Of a DNA stretch of 64,000 nucleotides, positions 11,953-23,140 are shown piece after piece (the first letter of the stretch is position 1; each line of letters opens with the position of its first letter). Origin of the DNA: Epiperipatus broadwayi (lineage: Eukaryota > Onychophora > Udeonychophora > Euonychophora > Peripatidae); the NCBI GenBank assembly GCA_028023455.1, contig JAQFVV010000050.1:2188411-2252410 (forward strand), in the 5' to 3' direction. The notes below the pieces were generated by a model. The model was not told the origin of the DNA, searched no databases, and saw only the letters and a program-made list of their open reading frames with translations. A program made the translations under genes and the position numbers.

Positions 11953-12303
11953 ATGATAAATCTTGAATTGAAAGAAGTTATAGAAAGAACACATGAATAT
12001 GAGTTGCCATTATGCATTGGATTTGTAGATTATGAAAAGGCATTTGATTCTATAAACATTTCTTCAGTGATTAAAGCATTGGATATTCAAGGTATTGATC
12101 CAGGATATTGTCATATTTTAAAGAATATTTATAAAAATGCAACAGCAACAATTAGATTACATAATGATATTAGAAAAGTCAACATTGAGAACAGTGTAAG
12201 ACAGGGTGACTCCATATCTCTGAAACTTTTTACAGCAGGGCTGAAAAAAGTATTTTGTGGATTAAAATGGGAAGCTAAAGATGAAAGTTTGCAGATGATG
12301 TAA
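11953..12303 (+). pseudogene. reverse transcriptase palm, motifs A and B (LINE-A)
   Basis: This 116-codon open frame carries RT motif A as FVDYEKAFDSI (the aspartate of VDYEKAFD is the first catalytic Asp) at residues about 23-33. The block with NSVRQGDSISLKLFTAGL follows at residues about 79-96, equivalent to the RQGDPLSP-type motif B. The family consensus has Pro after the Ser; here the residue is different, a sign of decay. The frame is lost just before the catalytic dipeptide motif, which continues in another frame at 12288. Confidence 0.92.
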
Positions 12304-12674
12304 TTATTTTTGCAAATAATGCTTTAGAGCTGCAGGAAGTGTTTCAGAAGTTATCAGATGAAAGTAGGAAAGTAGGACTAAAGATAAATGTTAAAAAGAC
12401 TAAAGTAATGTTTAAAGGATTTTCTCAAAATATGAAAATAAAGACTGATTATGATGAGTTAGAAGAAGTTAATTACAAATACCTTTGTCAGATTATTAAT
12501 ACAAATGGAAACATAATGGATGAAATTAATCATAGAATTAAACTTGTTTGGAGTGCTTTTGGTAGAAATAACTTGAAATTAAAAGAAAATATGCCTATGT
12601 GTTTGAAAAGGAAGGTTTTTAATAAATGTATTGTACCAGTTTTTACTTATGGATCTGACACTTGGGCAACATAA
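12288..12674 (+). pseudogene. reverse transcriptase motif C (FADD) and thumb (LINE-A)
   Basis: Reading from 12288 gives FADDVIIFANN, the catalytic FADD motif C, then LQEVFQKLSDESRKVGLKINVKKTKVM (motif D/E), YKYLCQIINTNG, a stretch with INHRIKLVWSAFGR, and CIVPVFTYGSDTW (thumb). It is out of frame with the motif A/B piece, so a frameshift of one or two bases lies just before 12288. The initiator at 12339 is internal. The frame ends at 12674 where 'acttgggcaacataa' departs from the family. Confidence 0.92.
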
Positions 12675-13251
12675 GAGCAATATAGAGACTTCAGACCACT
12701 CAAAAAAGTATGGAGAGATGCATGTTGAGAGTAACAAAAGGAGATTGAAAATGCAATATATGGGTAAGAGAACAAACAGGTGTTACTGACCTCATTGAAA
12801 AAATTAAAAGACTGAAGTGGAGTTGGGATGGACATATTTCTACAAGAGATGATAAAAGCTGGACAATTGAAATATTAAACTGGATTCCAAGAGATTGTAA
12901 AGGACCCAGAAAGAAACCACATATGAGATGGATGGATGAAATAAGAAAGTGTGCAGGGGTGATGTGCAGAAGAGAAGCTAAAGATCAGAGAAACTGGATT
13001 GAATTTGGAGAGACCTTCATTCTGCAGTGGATTGATAATAGTTGATGATGACGATAATGATCTATATAGAGGCATATCATGACTAGGAAAAAACTAAGAA
13101 AAAAACTTTTTAAATATTTTTATTCTATTTAAAAATGAATTCAAAATCACTAATCCCTTTCCCATTAATACACTATGACACACTATCATTCTGACTTCCA
13201 ATAAATTGGCAACTAATGGCATTTTATTTTACTATAGGTTATCTTTTAGAT

Positions 13252-13561
13252 AAGAAGGGATTTAATCCTATATATATATATATATATATATGTACTGTAA
13301 TATTGTTTTAATAGCTCAGCGATGCTTTGTTGAGTGAGAAGGATATTCCAAACCAACGCACAATATGAAGACTTTGAAAAGATAAAGCTTTAGATTGACC
13401 TTTATAAGTGAATATAGATACAAAGAGAAGATAGCTGCTCTTATCTTTACAAAAGTCTCTAGTGCTTTGGTTTGAGAGTATCTTTCATACGCAACAAAAC
13501 ATCGGTGAGATCTTAAAACAATATTACTGCATATGTACATAGGGTATAAATCCCTTCCGAT
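13252..13561. repeat. foldback hairpin MITE-like element, about 310 bp
   Basis: The left half (from 'agaagggatttaatcc' at 13253) and the right half (ending 'ataaatcccttccga' at 13560) are imperfect reverse complements along nearly their whole length. Matched blocks include 'gtaatattgtttta' with 'taaaacaatattac' and 'ttccaaaccaa' with 'ttggtttgaga'. A TA microsatellite sits in the left arm. The minus-strand open frame 13316-13585 runs through the hairpin and is not a gene. It is a candidate non-autonomous foldback element; terminal duplications are not clear. Confidence 0.75.
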
Positions 13562-14039
13562 TAAAATTATGTGCAAATACTGCACTAATAAATTAAATAA
13601 AAAGTTATGTATGTTATCTTATAAATATCTTACAATAAACAAACTCCATTTACATTTTAATTCTGAACTTATTATTAATAAATACATAGAAATATAGATA
13701 GAGTGCACATAAATAAATGTGAAGACGTCTTTCCATCAGAAATCAAACTTTTATTCACAGAAAAAAAAAAGCAATTACTGGCAATTTGGATTGGGTCATA
13801 GCCATTCTATTTAACCATCCAATAGACATTGATAAATTAATATTTGGTAATTCCTTAAATCTTTACAAAAAACAACATTTCCCACACTGCACTTTTTCAA
13901 TGTTTTATCTTTGACTAATTCTCAGATATTTGAAACTAAAAAAATCAATTTGCAATTTGAAAGATTTAAATGAATATTTCAAATAACTGAAGGAGACTAC
14001 TAGAAAGTCAAAATTGTCATTAAATAAAGCATTAATATC

Positions 14040-14222
14040 ATTTATGTTCTTTATTATTTTTTACAATGCGTTTTTACAACCCACTATTGACAGTTTTGAT
14101 TGCCCCAGCAATTTTCTTCAGAACTTCTGTTTATATTTCCAAGTTCTGAAGAAGATTTCTGGAGCAATCGAAACTGTCATTAATGGGTTATAAAAAAGTA
14201 ATAAAGAACATAGATAATATGA
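14040..14222. repeat. inverted pair of Penelope-like terminal segments
   Basis: Arms of about 85 bp (14040-14126 and 14141-14222) are reverse complements around a 14-bp centre. The right arm reads AAGTTCTGAAGAAGATTTCT, then 'gagcaatcgaaactgtcattaatgggtt'. The same 'tctgaaga...aactgtca' signature occurs at the right arm of the Penelope-like relic (5597-5640). It is therefore probably two terminal repeats of a Penelope-like element with the interior lost, though a foldback MITE is possible. Confidence 0.55.
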
Positions 14223-16766
14223 ATATTATATGGATTTGGCAATGCAACAAGAAATATAAAAAAAGTATTGTGAAAAGCATATTATGAGAAGTATGATTTT
14301 TTTTCTAAAGATCTACTAAAAACAATGTAATGAAGACTAGAAGAAATTTTGGACAAATATATAAGTTACTTTTTACATAGAAAATATAGTCTGAATTGAT
14401 CTTAATTGGAAATATCAGTTTTAATGCACCAACTGTACAAATAAAAGGATTTAATGACATATAAACTTCATCATAGATACAAAAGATGTTAAATTCTTAG
14501 ACATTGACACCATGGTTACCCTTTTTAGCAATAAGAACATGTATGACTTTCTTATATGCTTCCAAAACTATCTACTGCTTTATATTAGTATTCAATCAGC
14601 ATCAGATGGTATAATACTATACCTTCAGATCTCTTTTTAGATTTTATTTTCATCAATGAAGACCTAGGATTCAATCTGGAAATATATAAAAATCAAAAGG
14701 TGTTTGCTAAATGGATTGTAGTTTTAATTGTAGATGTGAATAGTAAATTTTCACTGGTGAATACAAAAGACAGAAAAAGGTGTAGAAAAATGGACATTGC
14801 AACAATATATTTTTAATGTTCACTTACTATTCAAATTTCCATTGGATAACTGGTATAGGGTGAAGGGAACTGGTCTTTATCTATCTTTAATAAACCAGAC
14901 AATGAAATATTTCATATTTTTTACAAATTAATTAGACAATATTTAAAAGTTACTGCATAAAAATGATATTCATTAATTATTTACTATATAAGAGATTTGA
15001 ACTCAGACTGTCATATGACCCTCAACTATCTACACTATGAAATATGTATATTGGTGATTATTTATCTTTTCAACATGTGTGTGCTCAAGTGTATCAGCAG
15101 TATAAGATAGCATGGATAGTTGAGGGTCATGTGAAAGTCTGAGTGCAAGCTACCTATATATTACATATTGGAGTGCAGGTATAAAAAATCCTGTACTATA
15201 GAAAAAAATCATATATTATTTACTTAGATATTTGTGATAAAATAATTTATCTATCATATACTTTCACAATTTATAAACTGTTATAATAAATTGGCCAAAA
15301 CATTTCACACATTCACTTAAGAAAAGCCATATGATAGGTATTTATTTTTATTAAATACAGCTGAGGGTGCTTTAGCCCAAACATATGCTTAGTTACATTT
15401 ATTAACAATAAAACATATCATAAATATTTTCTCAAGCCAACATTCACAATGTTTCAGCCAATTTATTAGGAACAAAATGGAAAAGAATAATGTATTTATA
15501 AAACCCTCATAATTTAGTGCTGCTTTTTGAATCAGTATTGATAATTTGTGCATGTCACATCAGCAAGTGACTTATTTGTTATTGAGAGATGTAGAGTATT
15601 TATAGATAAATTAGAATAATTTTTGCTTTAGCTTATTTTAAAAATTAATTGTTTATTTATTAATAATATTTATTTAAAAATATTTATTCATTTATAAATA
15701 AATAAACTTAAATTTATTGAAATAGCATGTAATTTAGTGTGCGAAAAAATTATTAAAATTATTCCCAAGTTCAGTTTCCTTAAATATTTTTTTGGCTATG
15801 AGATAATTCAAATGGTGTTTGTTTTTAATTTTTGATCTAAAATTACATTACTGCTTAATGTTTTTCCAGTGCTTGGTTTTTATTTTACTACTTCCATGTG
15901 AGCCTACAGGCATAATTTATTAGTATATTTGTTTTGTTTTAATTGTTAATTTTATTTATATCATATATGAAATAAAAAAAATGGAAAAAAATAATTTTGA
16001 AACATTTTTAATGTTATTCACAGCATAGGTTTAAAGTAAACATAATTGCATTTTTGCACACTTTCATCTTAAATAGTGACTTTTCAAAATTAGGAAAAAT
16101 ATATATAATTTAAAATATTAACTCTAAAATTACTAAGTGATAATTACATATTAATACTATGTTTTAAAAATGTAATCATTTGATTATATTACATTTTATA
16201 CACAAAACAACTGATCTGAAGCATGTAAGTGATCAAAATTTATATCTAAAAATGCCAACTATAAAATGTAAATATTATTTTTGATGTTTTTTGTTTTTTT
16301 TTCAATGCTTTCCTGGTATTCAACTCTACCATATCATAAACATTCATTGACATGAAAAATGGTCATTTTTTCTCATTAAACATGCATTTCATAAGTGTAT
16401 TTTATTCATGAGATGAGATAATGGCATCAAGCAATGAATGTCCATGACAATGTTGATAATTTGATATTGCTCTCTTATGACATTCTCACACAGGATTAGT
16501 TCCAATCCATGTTTACCATCTAGTGAAAGGATAAATAATCATTTCACAGCAGACATATTTCAAGTTATGTCTCTAATTTCAACTGCAAGAAGTTATAATA
16601 TGGTGAAACTAAGATGAGGAAATCTAAAAAATAAAAAAATAAAAATATTTCATTAAAAATAGTGATTATATATTAACCAGTTCATTTTTCCAGGCATTGG
16701 AACAGCATTTGAGATTTCTAAAAGTAAAATTTGAATTTTTTGCCCTCTGCTGAAAATTTTGTGAAA
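14223..16766. other. gene-free stretch with an inverted repeat at 15.0 kb
   Basis: The stretch is AT-rich. Arms at 15001-15030 (ACTCAGACTGTCATATGACC...) and 15115-15144 are near-perfect reverse complements separated by about 84 bp, a foldback hairpin. The segment near 14630-14680 resembles 7500-7560. Nothing here looks coding, and I see no RNA gene. Confidence 0.55.
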
Positions 16767-16860
16767 CTTTTTTTTTTAAGTGTCATAGCATCGACCGGGA
16801 CGTAAACTCGCAACCCGGGCAACTGCCTGCTAATGCAAGGCAGTCGCGCTGACCTGGTTT
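16767..16860 (-). mobile_element. SINE-1 copy (minus strand)
   Basis: On the minus strand this reads from 'aaccaggtcagcgcgactgc' through 'cccgggttgcgagtttacg' (B-box region) to 'gatgctatgacactt' and an A tail (the T run at 16768-16778). It is GC-richer than its surroundings, as expected for a tRNA-derived body. It shares the 'ccgg...gatgct[at]tgacac' end with the copies at 34.1, 49.6, 60.1 and 63.4 kb. Confidence 0.85.
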
Positions 16861-17629
16861 CTAATATTCTAAATTCAAAAAAATTCAAAAGATGGCAGGA
16901 GAATCAAATATGTGCTCCATCAAAGTATCTGAAGCTCTACCAATGATGAGTAACCATTGCATATTTCATGCTCTCAAATTTTGCGAGATTACTTTGAGAA
17001 AATATTACGATTGTCGAGAAAATATTGATGTTCTAAAAACTTTATTTTTTGGAAGGTTTATGATTATATTTGTATTGTTATTGAGAAATAATTATTAGAA
17101 ATGAAAAATAAATGTTATTACAATTTATTTTCTACAGAAATGTTTTGTTTTTAAATATAAAAGAATATATTTTTTTGAACATTGTTACTATTGAGATTTT
17201 GGTCACAGAAACACAGCTGTCTAGAAATGAGATCACTCAGTAGATTGTTATAATATTGATAGATTCAGTAGTTAGTACAAATAATGCATTCAGATTTTTG
17301 AAACAAACATCAAACAAAGAAGATTTCATTCATTTTGCAAATTGAGTCAGCACTGCCTGAAATTTGATGATATGGTAGCATTTTGTTTTGACTAAAATCT
17401 AATTTTTAAAATAATTCCAAAAATTAAATGTGATTTTTTAAATTTTATTTAGTTTCTAAACAAAAATAAATATTGAATGAGGTCAAATTTATTATATTCT
17501 GTTAAATAATAATGGTTTAATATCAAAGTAAAATTTGAAAGCTTAAATTTAGTGAGAACAAGGAAATATGTTAAAATATTATCAGAAAAGTAAACCGGTT
17601 AAGCACTATTTTAAATATTATCCTAGAAG
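16861..17629. other. AT-rich spacer; ORF 16892-17098 judged spurious
   Basis: The 68-codon frame at 16892-17098 begins at an ATG but has no recognisable motif. Its C-terminal part turns into a hydrophobic AT-rich tail just where the DNA becomes low-complexity. I cannot support a gene. The remainder is featureless. Confidence 0.45.
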
Positions 17630-17820
17630 CCAATAAACATCACATGATCACCATTTCCTATGCTTGTTCATAACTGTTATAAAACAGGCAAAACTGTCTA
17701 TATGTATTGCCACTCGGTACAAGCCACAGTAATCATTGGGACTGGCTTGTACTGAGTGGCAATATGTATACAGAGTTTTGACTGTTTTGATTATCTTAGA
17801 AGTTAAAAAGTGTATTTATT
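17630..17820. repeat. foldback repeat family F, symmetric copy
   Basis: The arms 'tatgtattgccactcggtac' (about 17701) and 'gtactgagtggcaatatgta' (about 17748) are near-perfect reverse complements, extending outward through 'caaaactgt' and 'acagttttg'-like blocks. The structure is a compact hairpin with a spacer of roughly 27 bp. Related sequence occurs at 9.6, 11.2 and 22.5-23.1 kb. Confidence 0.7.
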
Positions 17821-18730
17821 AGATTATAATTGTTCTAATACTTCAAATATAATTTTGGTAACAATGTCACATCAATTTTGATTAGAGATTCCATCTATTG
17901 ACTAAAATTACAGTTGAATTTATAAGTACTAAAGCAGCCACATATGACTAAACATAGAAAATATGAAATAAATAAATAAATAAAGTCATGAAAAGAATAT
18001 CAAATGGGATTATTAAAATGGGTGAACATCATTTTCATGGAATGTGAAGTGAAAAGATTAAAGAAAAATAATATTGGCATTAATTTATTAATGCATCCAT
18101 TATTAGAAAAACTCTAACAAGCCAATTCATGCAATTAATACAATTATTCAGATATTAAAATTTATTTTTGCTATTTTCCACAAGAAAATGTAAGACAGCC
18201 AAAAACTAGTTATACACATGCTCAAAACTTTAAATATGCAAATATATTCTGCTTTTAAAATAAAGTAAAAATTATTACTTTAATTATTTTTTAATTACTT
18301 TGAAAAATAGAAATTTATAGAAAAATAAAATAAAAACAAACATTTACCTTATTTAAGAAAAATATTAAATTGTGATGAAATAATTATTTTTTGTTAATTT
18401 ATTACATTTTTTTTCTAAAAATAACATTCTCATTAATTACATATATTTATTTATTTTAAATGATGTTTATATATAAGACTTGTAAATTATAAAAACACTA
18501 TAAAATAATAATTATATATAACTTATACACAAATTCTTTTCATTCCATAAATTAGGGGTTAAAACCGCTGGACCACAGGCTACATGTGATTTATAATGAC
18601 ATATAGTATTAAAAAAGTATTTCAAAGATTTACTTTGCATTAACTGAAAATATTGTCACATAATATAGTTTTACAGAAAATAATATTTTCTTTTCTGTTA
18701 CTGCAACTATTGCATTCAAGTTATACTTAT
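17821..18730. other. AT-rich non-coding DNA, possible hAT-end fragment
   Basis: There is no gene. The sequence 'aggggttaaaaccgctggac' at about 18554 resembles the terminal part of hAT-type MITEs (compare 50597), but no partner end or 8-bp duplication was found, so it is not called as an element. Confidence 0.4.
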
Positions 18731-18990
18731 ATGGTGGACTATTTCCATCATCTAATATGAGTATTGAATGCCTTAAAAAATTATTTAACTATTCTAAATA
18801 CATTCAACTATTAGTAATAACACACGTGTTAATATATGCAAAATGTTTCAAGAGGTATTATTCTCCCCTCTTCTTCATGTGTTGCTGGCCTGATCAGTGA
18901 CAGTATTACCATGGAATTAAACCTGGACCTTAGATTTTTTGAGTATTGAATTTAGGGTAATGTTCTAACCAACTGAGCCATCCTGCCAAA
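18731..18990 (-). mobile_element. SINE-2 copy, best preserved (minus strand)
   Basis: Read on the minus strand from 18990: 'tggcaggatggctcagttgg' starts a tRNA-like head with A-box TGGCTCAGTTGGTTAGA. The B-box-like GGTTTAATTCCATGG lies about 70 bp on, followed by 'ctgatcaggccagcaacac', a constant block also at 8.95 and 29.5 kb. An AT-rich tail ends in 'gatggaaatagtcc'. Length is about 260 bp. The head is tRNA-derived; the tail may come from a partner LINE (inference). Confidence 0.75.
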
Positions 18991-19705
18991 GGTAATAATC
19001 AGTAGATATTTCATATACTTATCTATGAGGTTCCTCCTGATTTCTCCCCTTTTTTCTAAGAGCAAAGTTGATTAGTGGTCATTATACATTATGTGGTCAC
19101 ACTAGGTTGACTTATGAGATAGTTTGCTTATTTGGCATGTGAGCAGCTTCTTTAAATTTTCTTCTTTGCACATTCTCTATCCAATATTTTTGTATTTTCC
19201 CAATTGAACATATGTTCATTGGTACATATAATCTGCTACCATGGACACATCTGTTTTTCTCTTCTGATCATCTATTTATGTTCTTGCAAACACTTTTCAC
19301 TGGGGCAACTGGTCTCACCAATATACATTATTCTGCATTCACATGGTAATTCATAGATGCAGTTTTTTTTCTTTTTTTTTTTTCTTTTGATGATTCTTTT
19401 TGTTGACTATTTTAGGTTTTCTTAATAACAGCTGATGGATAATCATATTTCATAACAGTTTGTTCTATATAGATCTTTTTTTTTGTTCAAATCACTGGGT
19501 TCTGAATAAATGTCTTTGACCTTATTCCATAGTGATAGCATAACTCCATGTTATATGTTTCTGGTATGATTGGATGTATAGGCTAAGTATTTTCCTGTAT
19601 GTGTGGGTCATCACAAACTTTCAGGAAAACATTGTGTTCATGAGTTGGGTCTCAGTATATTGATTAAAACCTGATTTTGTTTTCAACATAGAAAACATTT
19701 CAACA
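18991..19705. other. non-coding spacer, no gene seen
   Basis: The stretch is ordinary AT-rich sequence with pyrimidine-rich tracts (for example 19371-19388). No open frame or repeat family member could be supported. Confidence 0.45.
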
Positions 19706-19900
19706 AATATCATCATCATCATTTTCAACTATCATCGATCCACTGCAGAATGAAGGCTTCTCCAAGATCAATACATCTTTTTTGATCTCTAGGTTCTTTT
19801 CCGCATCATACCAACACACTTTCTTATTTCAACCATCCATATCACATGTGGTCTCTTTCTAGTACTTTTAAATCTCTTAAAATCCAGTTTAAGATTTAAA
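19706..19900 (-). mobile_element. LINE-A 3' fragment, copy 4 (minus strand)
   Basis: The plus strand begins with CATCATCATCATT, the reverse of the GATGAT tail. It continues with 'atccactgcagaatgaagg' and 'cacatgtggtctctttct', the reverse complement of the C-terminal LINE-A blocks. It is only about 195 bp long, hence a severely 5'-truncated insertion. Confidence 0.85.
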
Positions 19901-20189
19901 CCACATTAAATGGTTAAAGTTTAATTATTAAACAATTATTTTAATGTATAGATAATGTTATTTTTATCGAGCAAATGTTGCTTTCAAAGTCAACAAAAAA
20001 AAATAAAGATCTATGAAGAGTTGAGAAAATTCCAAGAAAAATGAAAATTGAATTATTTCTGTGTACTTCCTTTTGTTTATTTATTAATTATATACTTTTC
20101 TTTAACTTAATCATAATTTCTTGATAGTGGAACAAAACAGATTGGATTTTATATTTTCATTTTATTATTTTGATCATTCTTTAAATAAA

Positions 20190-20320
20190 TATATATAAAA
20201 AAAAAACCCTGTGAAATTTAAAAAACAGAAATATTATCAATCTGTGCCCCGTGTGAATTTAACTTATTAAAAAAATGGTCCATAGCCAAAATGAGTTTGA
20301 CATTCCTGACTAAGATCGTA
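20190..20320 (+). repeat. possible terminal fragment of a hAT-like MITE
   Basis: The phrase 'agtttgacattcctg' at about 20300 is the reverse complement of a CAGGAATGTCAAACT terminus, typical of hAT-type inverted ends, preceded by 'ggtccatagccaaaatg'. No matching left end or duplication was found nearby, so this is a fragment at best. Confidence 0.3.
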
Positions 20321-20696
20321 ATAACTAACAACTAGATTTATATCGATGACGCGCAAATATTGAGGATTTAAATAACAAAAAGTTATTTTGTATGTTACAT
20401 ATTATGCACTCCCAGTATTATAATTTAAAGGTATTCATGTATTTTTAGCGACTAATTTATAGTTTTCACACACCCACACACACACACATATATATATATA
20501 ATTGTATATAAAATTTACTCTTGCATCTAACAATATTTGTATCACATCAAATCTTTTAGATTTTCAGCCCTCCTCTTGAAAAAAAGTGTTATCAAATTAA
20601 AAGCATCATTCAGTAAAAATTTATCAGAACTTTGAAGCATGACCAATGACCACCAGGTGAGCCAGAATCTTAAAACACCTGCACATCATCTAATCG

Positions 20697-21348
20697 ATTT
20701 TTTTCAAAATATTAAAATAAAGTTTGATTATGATAAGTTAGAAGAAGTTAACAGCTACAAATACCTTGGTCAGATTATTAATACAAATAGAAACATAATA
20801 AATGAAATTAATCATTAAATTAAACTTAGTTAGAGTGCTTTTGGTAGAAATAACTGGATACTAAAAGGAAATATGCTTATGTGTTTGAAAAGGAAGGTTT
20901 TTAATAAATGTGTTTTACCAGTTCTTACTTATGGATCTGAGAGTTCGACACTTAATATAAGAACATTACAGAGACTTCAGACCACTCAAAGAAGTATGGA
21001 GAAATGCATGTTAGGAATAACAAGAAGAGATCAAAAATGCAATATATGGGTAAGAGAACAAACAGGTGTTACTGATCTCATTAAAAAAATTAAAAGACTG
21101 AAGTGAAGTTGGGCTGGACATATTGCTAGAAGAAAAACTAATAGATGGACAATTGAAATCTTAAACTGAATTTCAAGAGATTGTAAAAGACCCAGAAAGA
21201 GATCACATGTGAGATGGATGGATGAAATAAGAAAATGTGCATGGGTAATGTGGAGAAGGGAAGCTAAAGATCGGAGAAGAGAGATTGAACTTGGAGAGAC
21301 CTTCATCCTACAGTGGATTGATAATGGTTGATGATGATGATGATGATG
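20697..21348 (+). mobile_element. LINE-A 3' fragment, copy 5
   Basis: The fragment runs from 'caaaatattaaaataaagtt' (homologous to 12424) through the thumb and C-terminal region to a (GATGAT)n tail ending at 21348. The open frame 20873-21106 preserves KRKVFNKCVLPVLTYGSES, then MEKCMLGITRRDQKC and WVREQTGVTDLIKKIKRLK. A stop ends it where copy 2 reads on with a Trp codon (TGG to TGA-type decay). The minus-strand frame 21031-21306 is its shadow. Confidence 0.9.
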
Positions 21349-21714
21349 TCATATAATAGTGTGACTTTCCAGTTATGTATCTTAAAAATAATGATGTTCG
21401 ATTTTAGACTACGAAGGTGTTAGAAGTTGGCCATATACCCACATAAACATTTAATTTCCAAAATCAAGCAAGTTTCTTCTTAATATTTAAAAATGCATAT
21501 ATATATAAAGTTGTCAATCTACAACTTAAAATTAAATCTTATATATGTGTGTGTAAAAAAAAAGCAGTAATAATACAAATTTTTCATAAATGTACAATAC
21601 ACATATTTAAAGTTAGGCAGTTTTAATTGGCAGCAACAAATAAATATCTTCAATATAAATATATGAAAATAAAATATAGTGGACAGCTATTTCCATGTAT
21701 ATAATAACTACACC

Positions 21715-22152
21715 TTTTTTATAGTGATGTGGCTAGTCAATCATCAATTACTGTTGATAGTCCTAATGCTAAATAACTCTTCTCTAGTATCCTAATAATA
21801 CAATTTTGTCTTCAGTTTAATTATAAGTAAAAACAAGTCTTTTTTTATGTTTAACCCAAGCTATTATATAGATTTAAATGCAGACTGCTATTTTTTATAA
21901 ATATGAAGAGACAAGATCTTCTTTGACATTGTTGGTTCCAGAGAATAGTCATTTAGTCTTAGAACTGTTGATTTTTGATGGTTTCTGAGCAACATATGTG
22001 CTAAAGGTATCTCTAGTTATTACATAAAAATAGCTCACACTTTGTTTACATCATAAAAAATCCATGAAAATATTTAACCCACAATTTTCCTTCTCTGGGG
22101 GAGATACATTATTAGCATTAGGATATCAAAAGTAAAGGTGAGTTTCCTAACT

Positions 22153-22187
<35 letters not shown>

Positions 22188-22442
22188 TTGCTATCTAGAT
22201 TTAAATTCATACAAAACTTGGGATTAGAAGTAAGAGAAGATCTGCTTTTACTTCTAACTATACTGGAGACAAATAACTATTACTGGTTACTAGAGAAAAG
22301 TTGTTTAGTCTTAAAGGACTATCAGTTATAAATGATGGTTTCCTACAACCTTTCTGCTAAACATATCTCTAGTTATTTTTGTGGAAATAGTTCCACATTT
22401 TACTTTGTTTATAACATTATAAATCTATGAAAAATATTTAAT
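21715..22442. repeat. foldback plus duplicated repeat around a TA microsatellite
   Basis: The segment 21870-22080 recurs in direct orientation at 22200-22442, sharing 'gatttaaat', 'tttagtctta', 'gatggttt' and 'tatctctagttatt' in the same order. A reversed partial copy lies at 21715-21800. A TA microsatellite at about 22157-22185 separates the two direct copies. No coding potential is seen. Confidence 0.6.
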
Positions 22443-22545
22443 CCAACACATATATATATATATATACACAAAATAATTGTTGGTATCGGTTTAAAACTGC
22501 CAGTAGTTATATAAAAAATAAAACACTGCAATATTACAAGATCAC

Positions 22546-23140
22546 AATGCTTACACACGCTGCTAAAACAGTAGCAAACTTTCCGTACAGTGCTGCTACC
22601 TAGGGAAAGCAATAATAATCAATGGATACATGAAAATTTGTGCATAAAATCCATATCTACTGCCTAATCATCAAATATCCTGATTAGTTTTTAGCTTGTG
22701 GCTTTCAGCAGTGAGGAGACTTAGATCTGAGAACACTGTACCTAGATCTTAGGATTTAATGCAACTATTCAGCAGCTCCTACCCACAGAATGATGGTGAC
22801 TATTGTTATTAAAACCAAAGATACAAAAATGTATAGATACTGAACTGTGTTCAGATTTATATGAGTATACTAGTGAATTAGTTTGGATTGAAAACATTAC
22901 TGCATTTTTCTTGAGCTTATAGCTTTATAGTTAACCAAACAGGTAAAAAGTAACTTCTGGAGGGATGCATTAGATCCTAAGATCTGCTCTTAAATCCAAA
23001 GCTCCTCAATGACAAAATCCACAAGTCTGGGGATATTGGATGAATACACACTAGATAGCATAGAGTTTTTATGCACAGATCTTCTTACATACATTGATTA
23101 CTATGGCTTACACTGAGTTGCATGCTACTGTTTTAAGATA
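22546..23140. repeat. foldback repeat family F, large inverted pair
   Basis: The left arm at about 22560-22760 ('taaaacagtagca' ... 'gtgcataaaatc' ... 'gatcttaggattt') has its reverse complement at about 22940-23140 ('agatcctaagatc' ... 'tttttatgcac' ... 'tgctactgtttta'). The loop is about 180 bp. The whole is a roughly 0.6-kb palindromic element, the largest member of the family at 9.6, 11.2 and 17.6 kb. The open frame 22409-22612 (minus) falls at its left edge and is not a gene. Confidence 0.7.

Larger units (their letters stand above)
11953..13060 (+). mobile_element. LINE-A, longest copy: reverse-transcriptase core to 3' tail
   Basis: This is the most complete LINE-A copy, about 1.1 kb. 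It starts inside the reverse-transcriptase fingers/palm and runs to the C-terminal basic region and a degenerate GATGAT tail near 13060. The protein appears in at least three frames: 11953-12303, 12288-12674 and from 12675 onward. It lacks the 5' UTR and the apurinic endonuclease expected upstream. 5' truncation is the norm for target-primed reverse transcription. Other copies of the same family lie at 2.6, 3.0, 10.4, 19.7, 20.7, 24.8, 29.2, 48.7 and 49.9-50.5 kb. Confidence 0.92.

Noticed and set aside
16767-16860. SINE-1 bodies considered as functional tRNA genes
   Set aside because: B-box-like words are present, but acceptor and anticodon stems do not pair as in a tRNA and the sequences end in A-rich tails, so they are tRNA-derived SINEs.
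16892-17098. ORF starting MAGESNMCSIKVSEAL, looked like a possible small gene
   Set aside because: No motif, no splice or promoter context, and the C-terminal third is translated AT-rich DNA.
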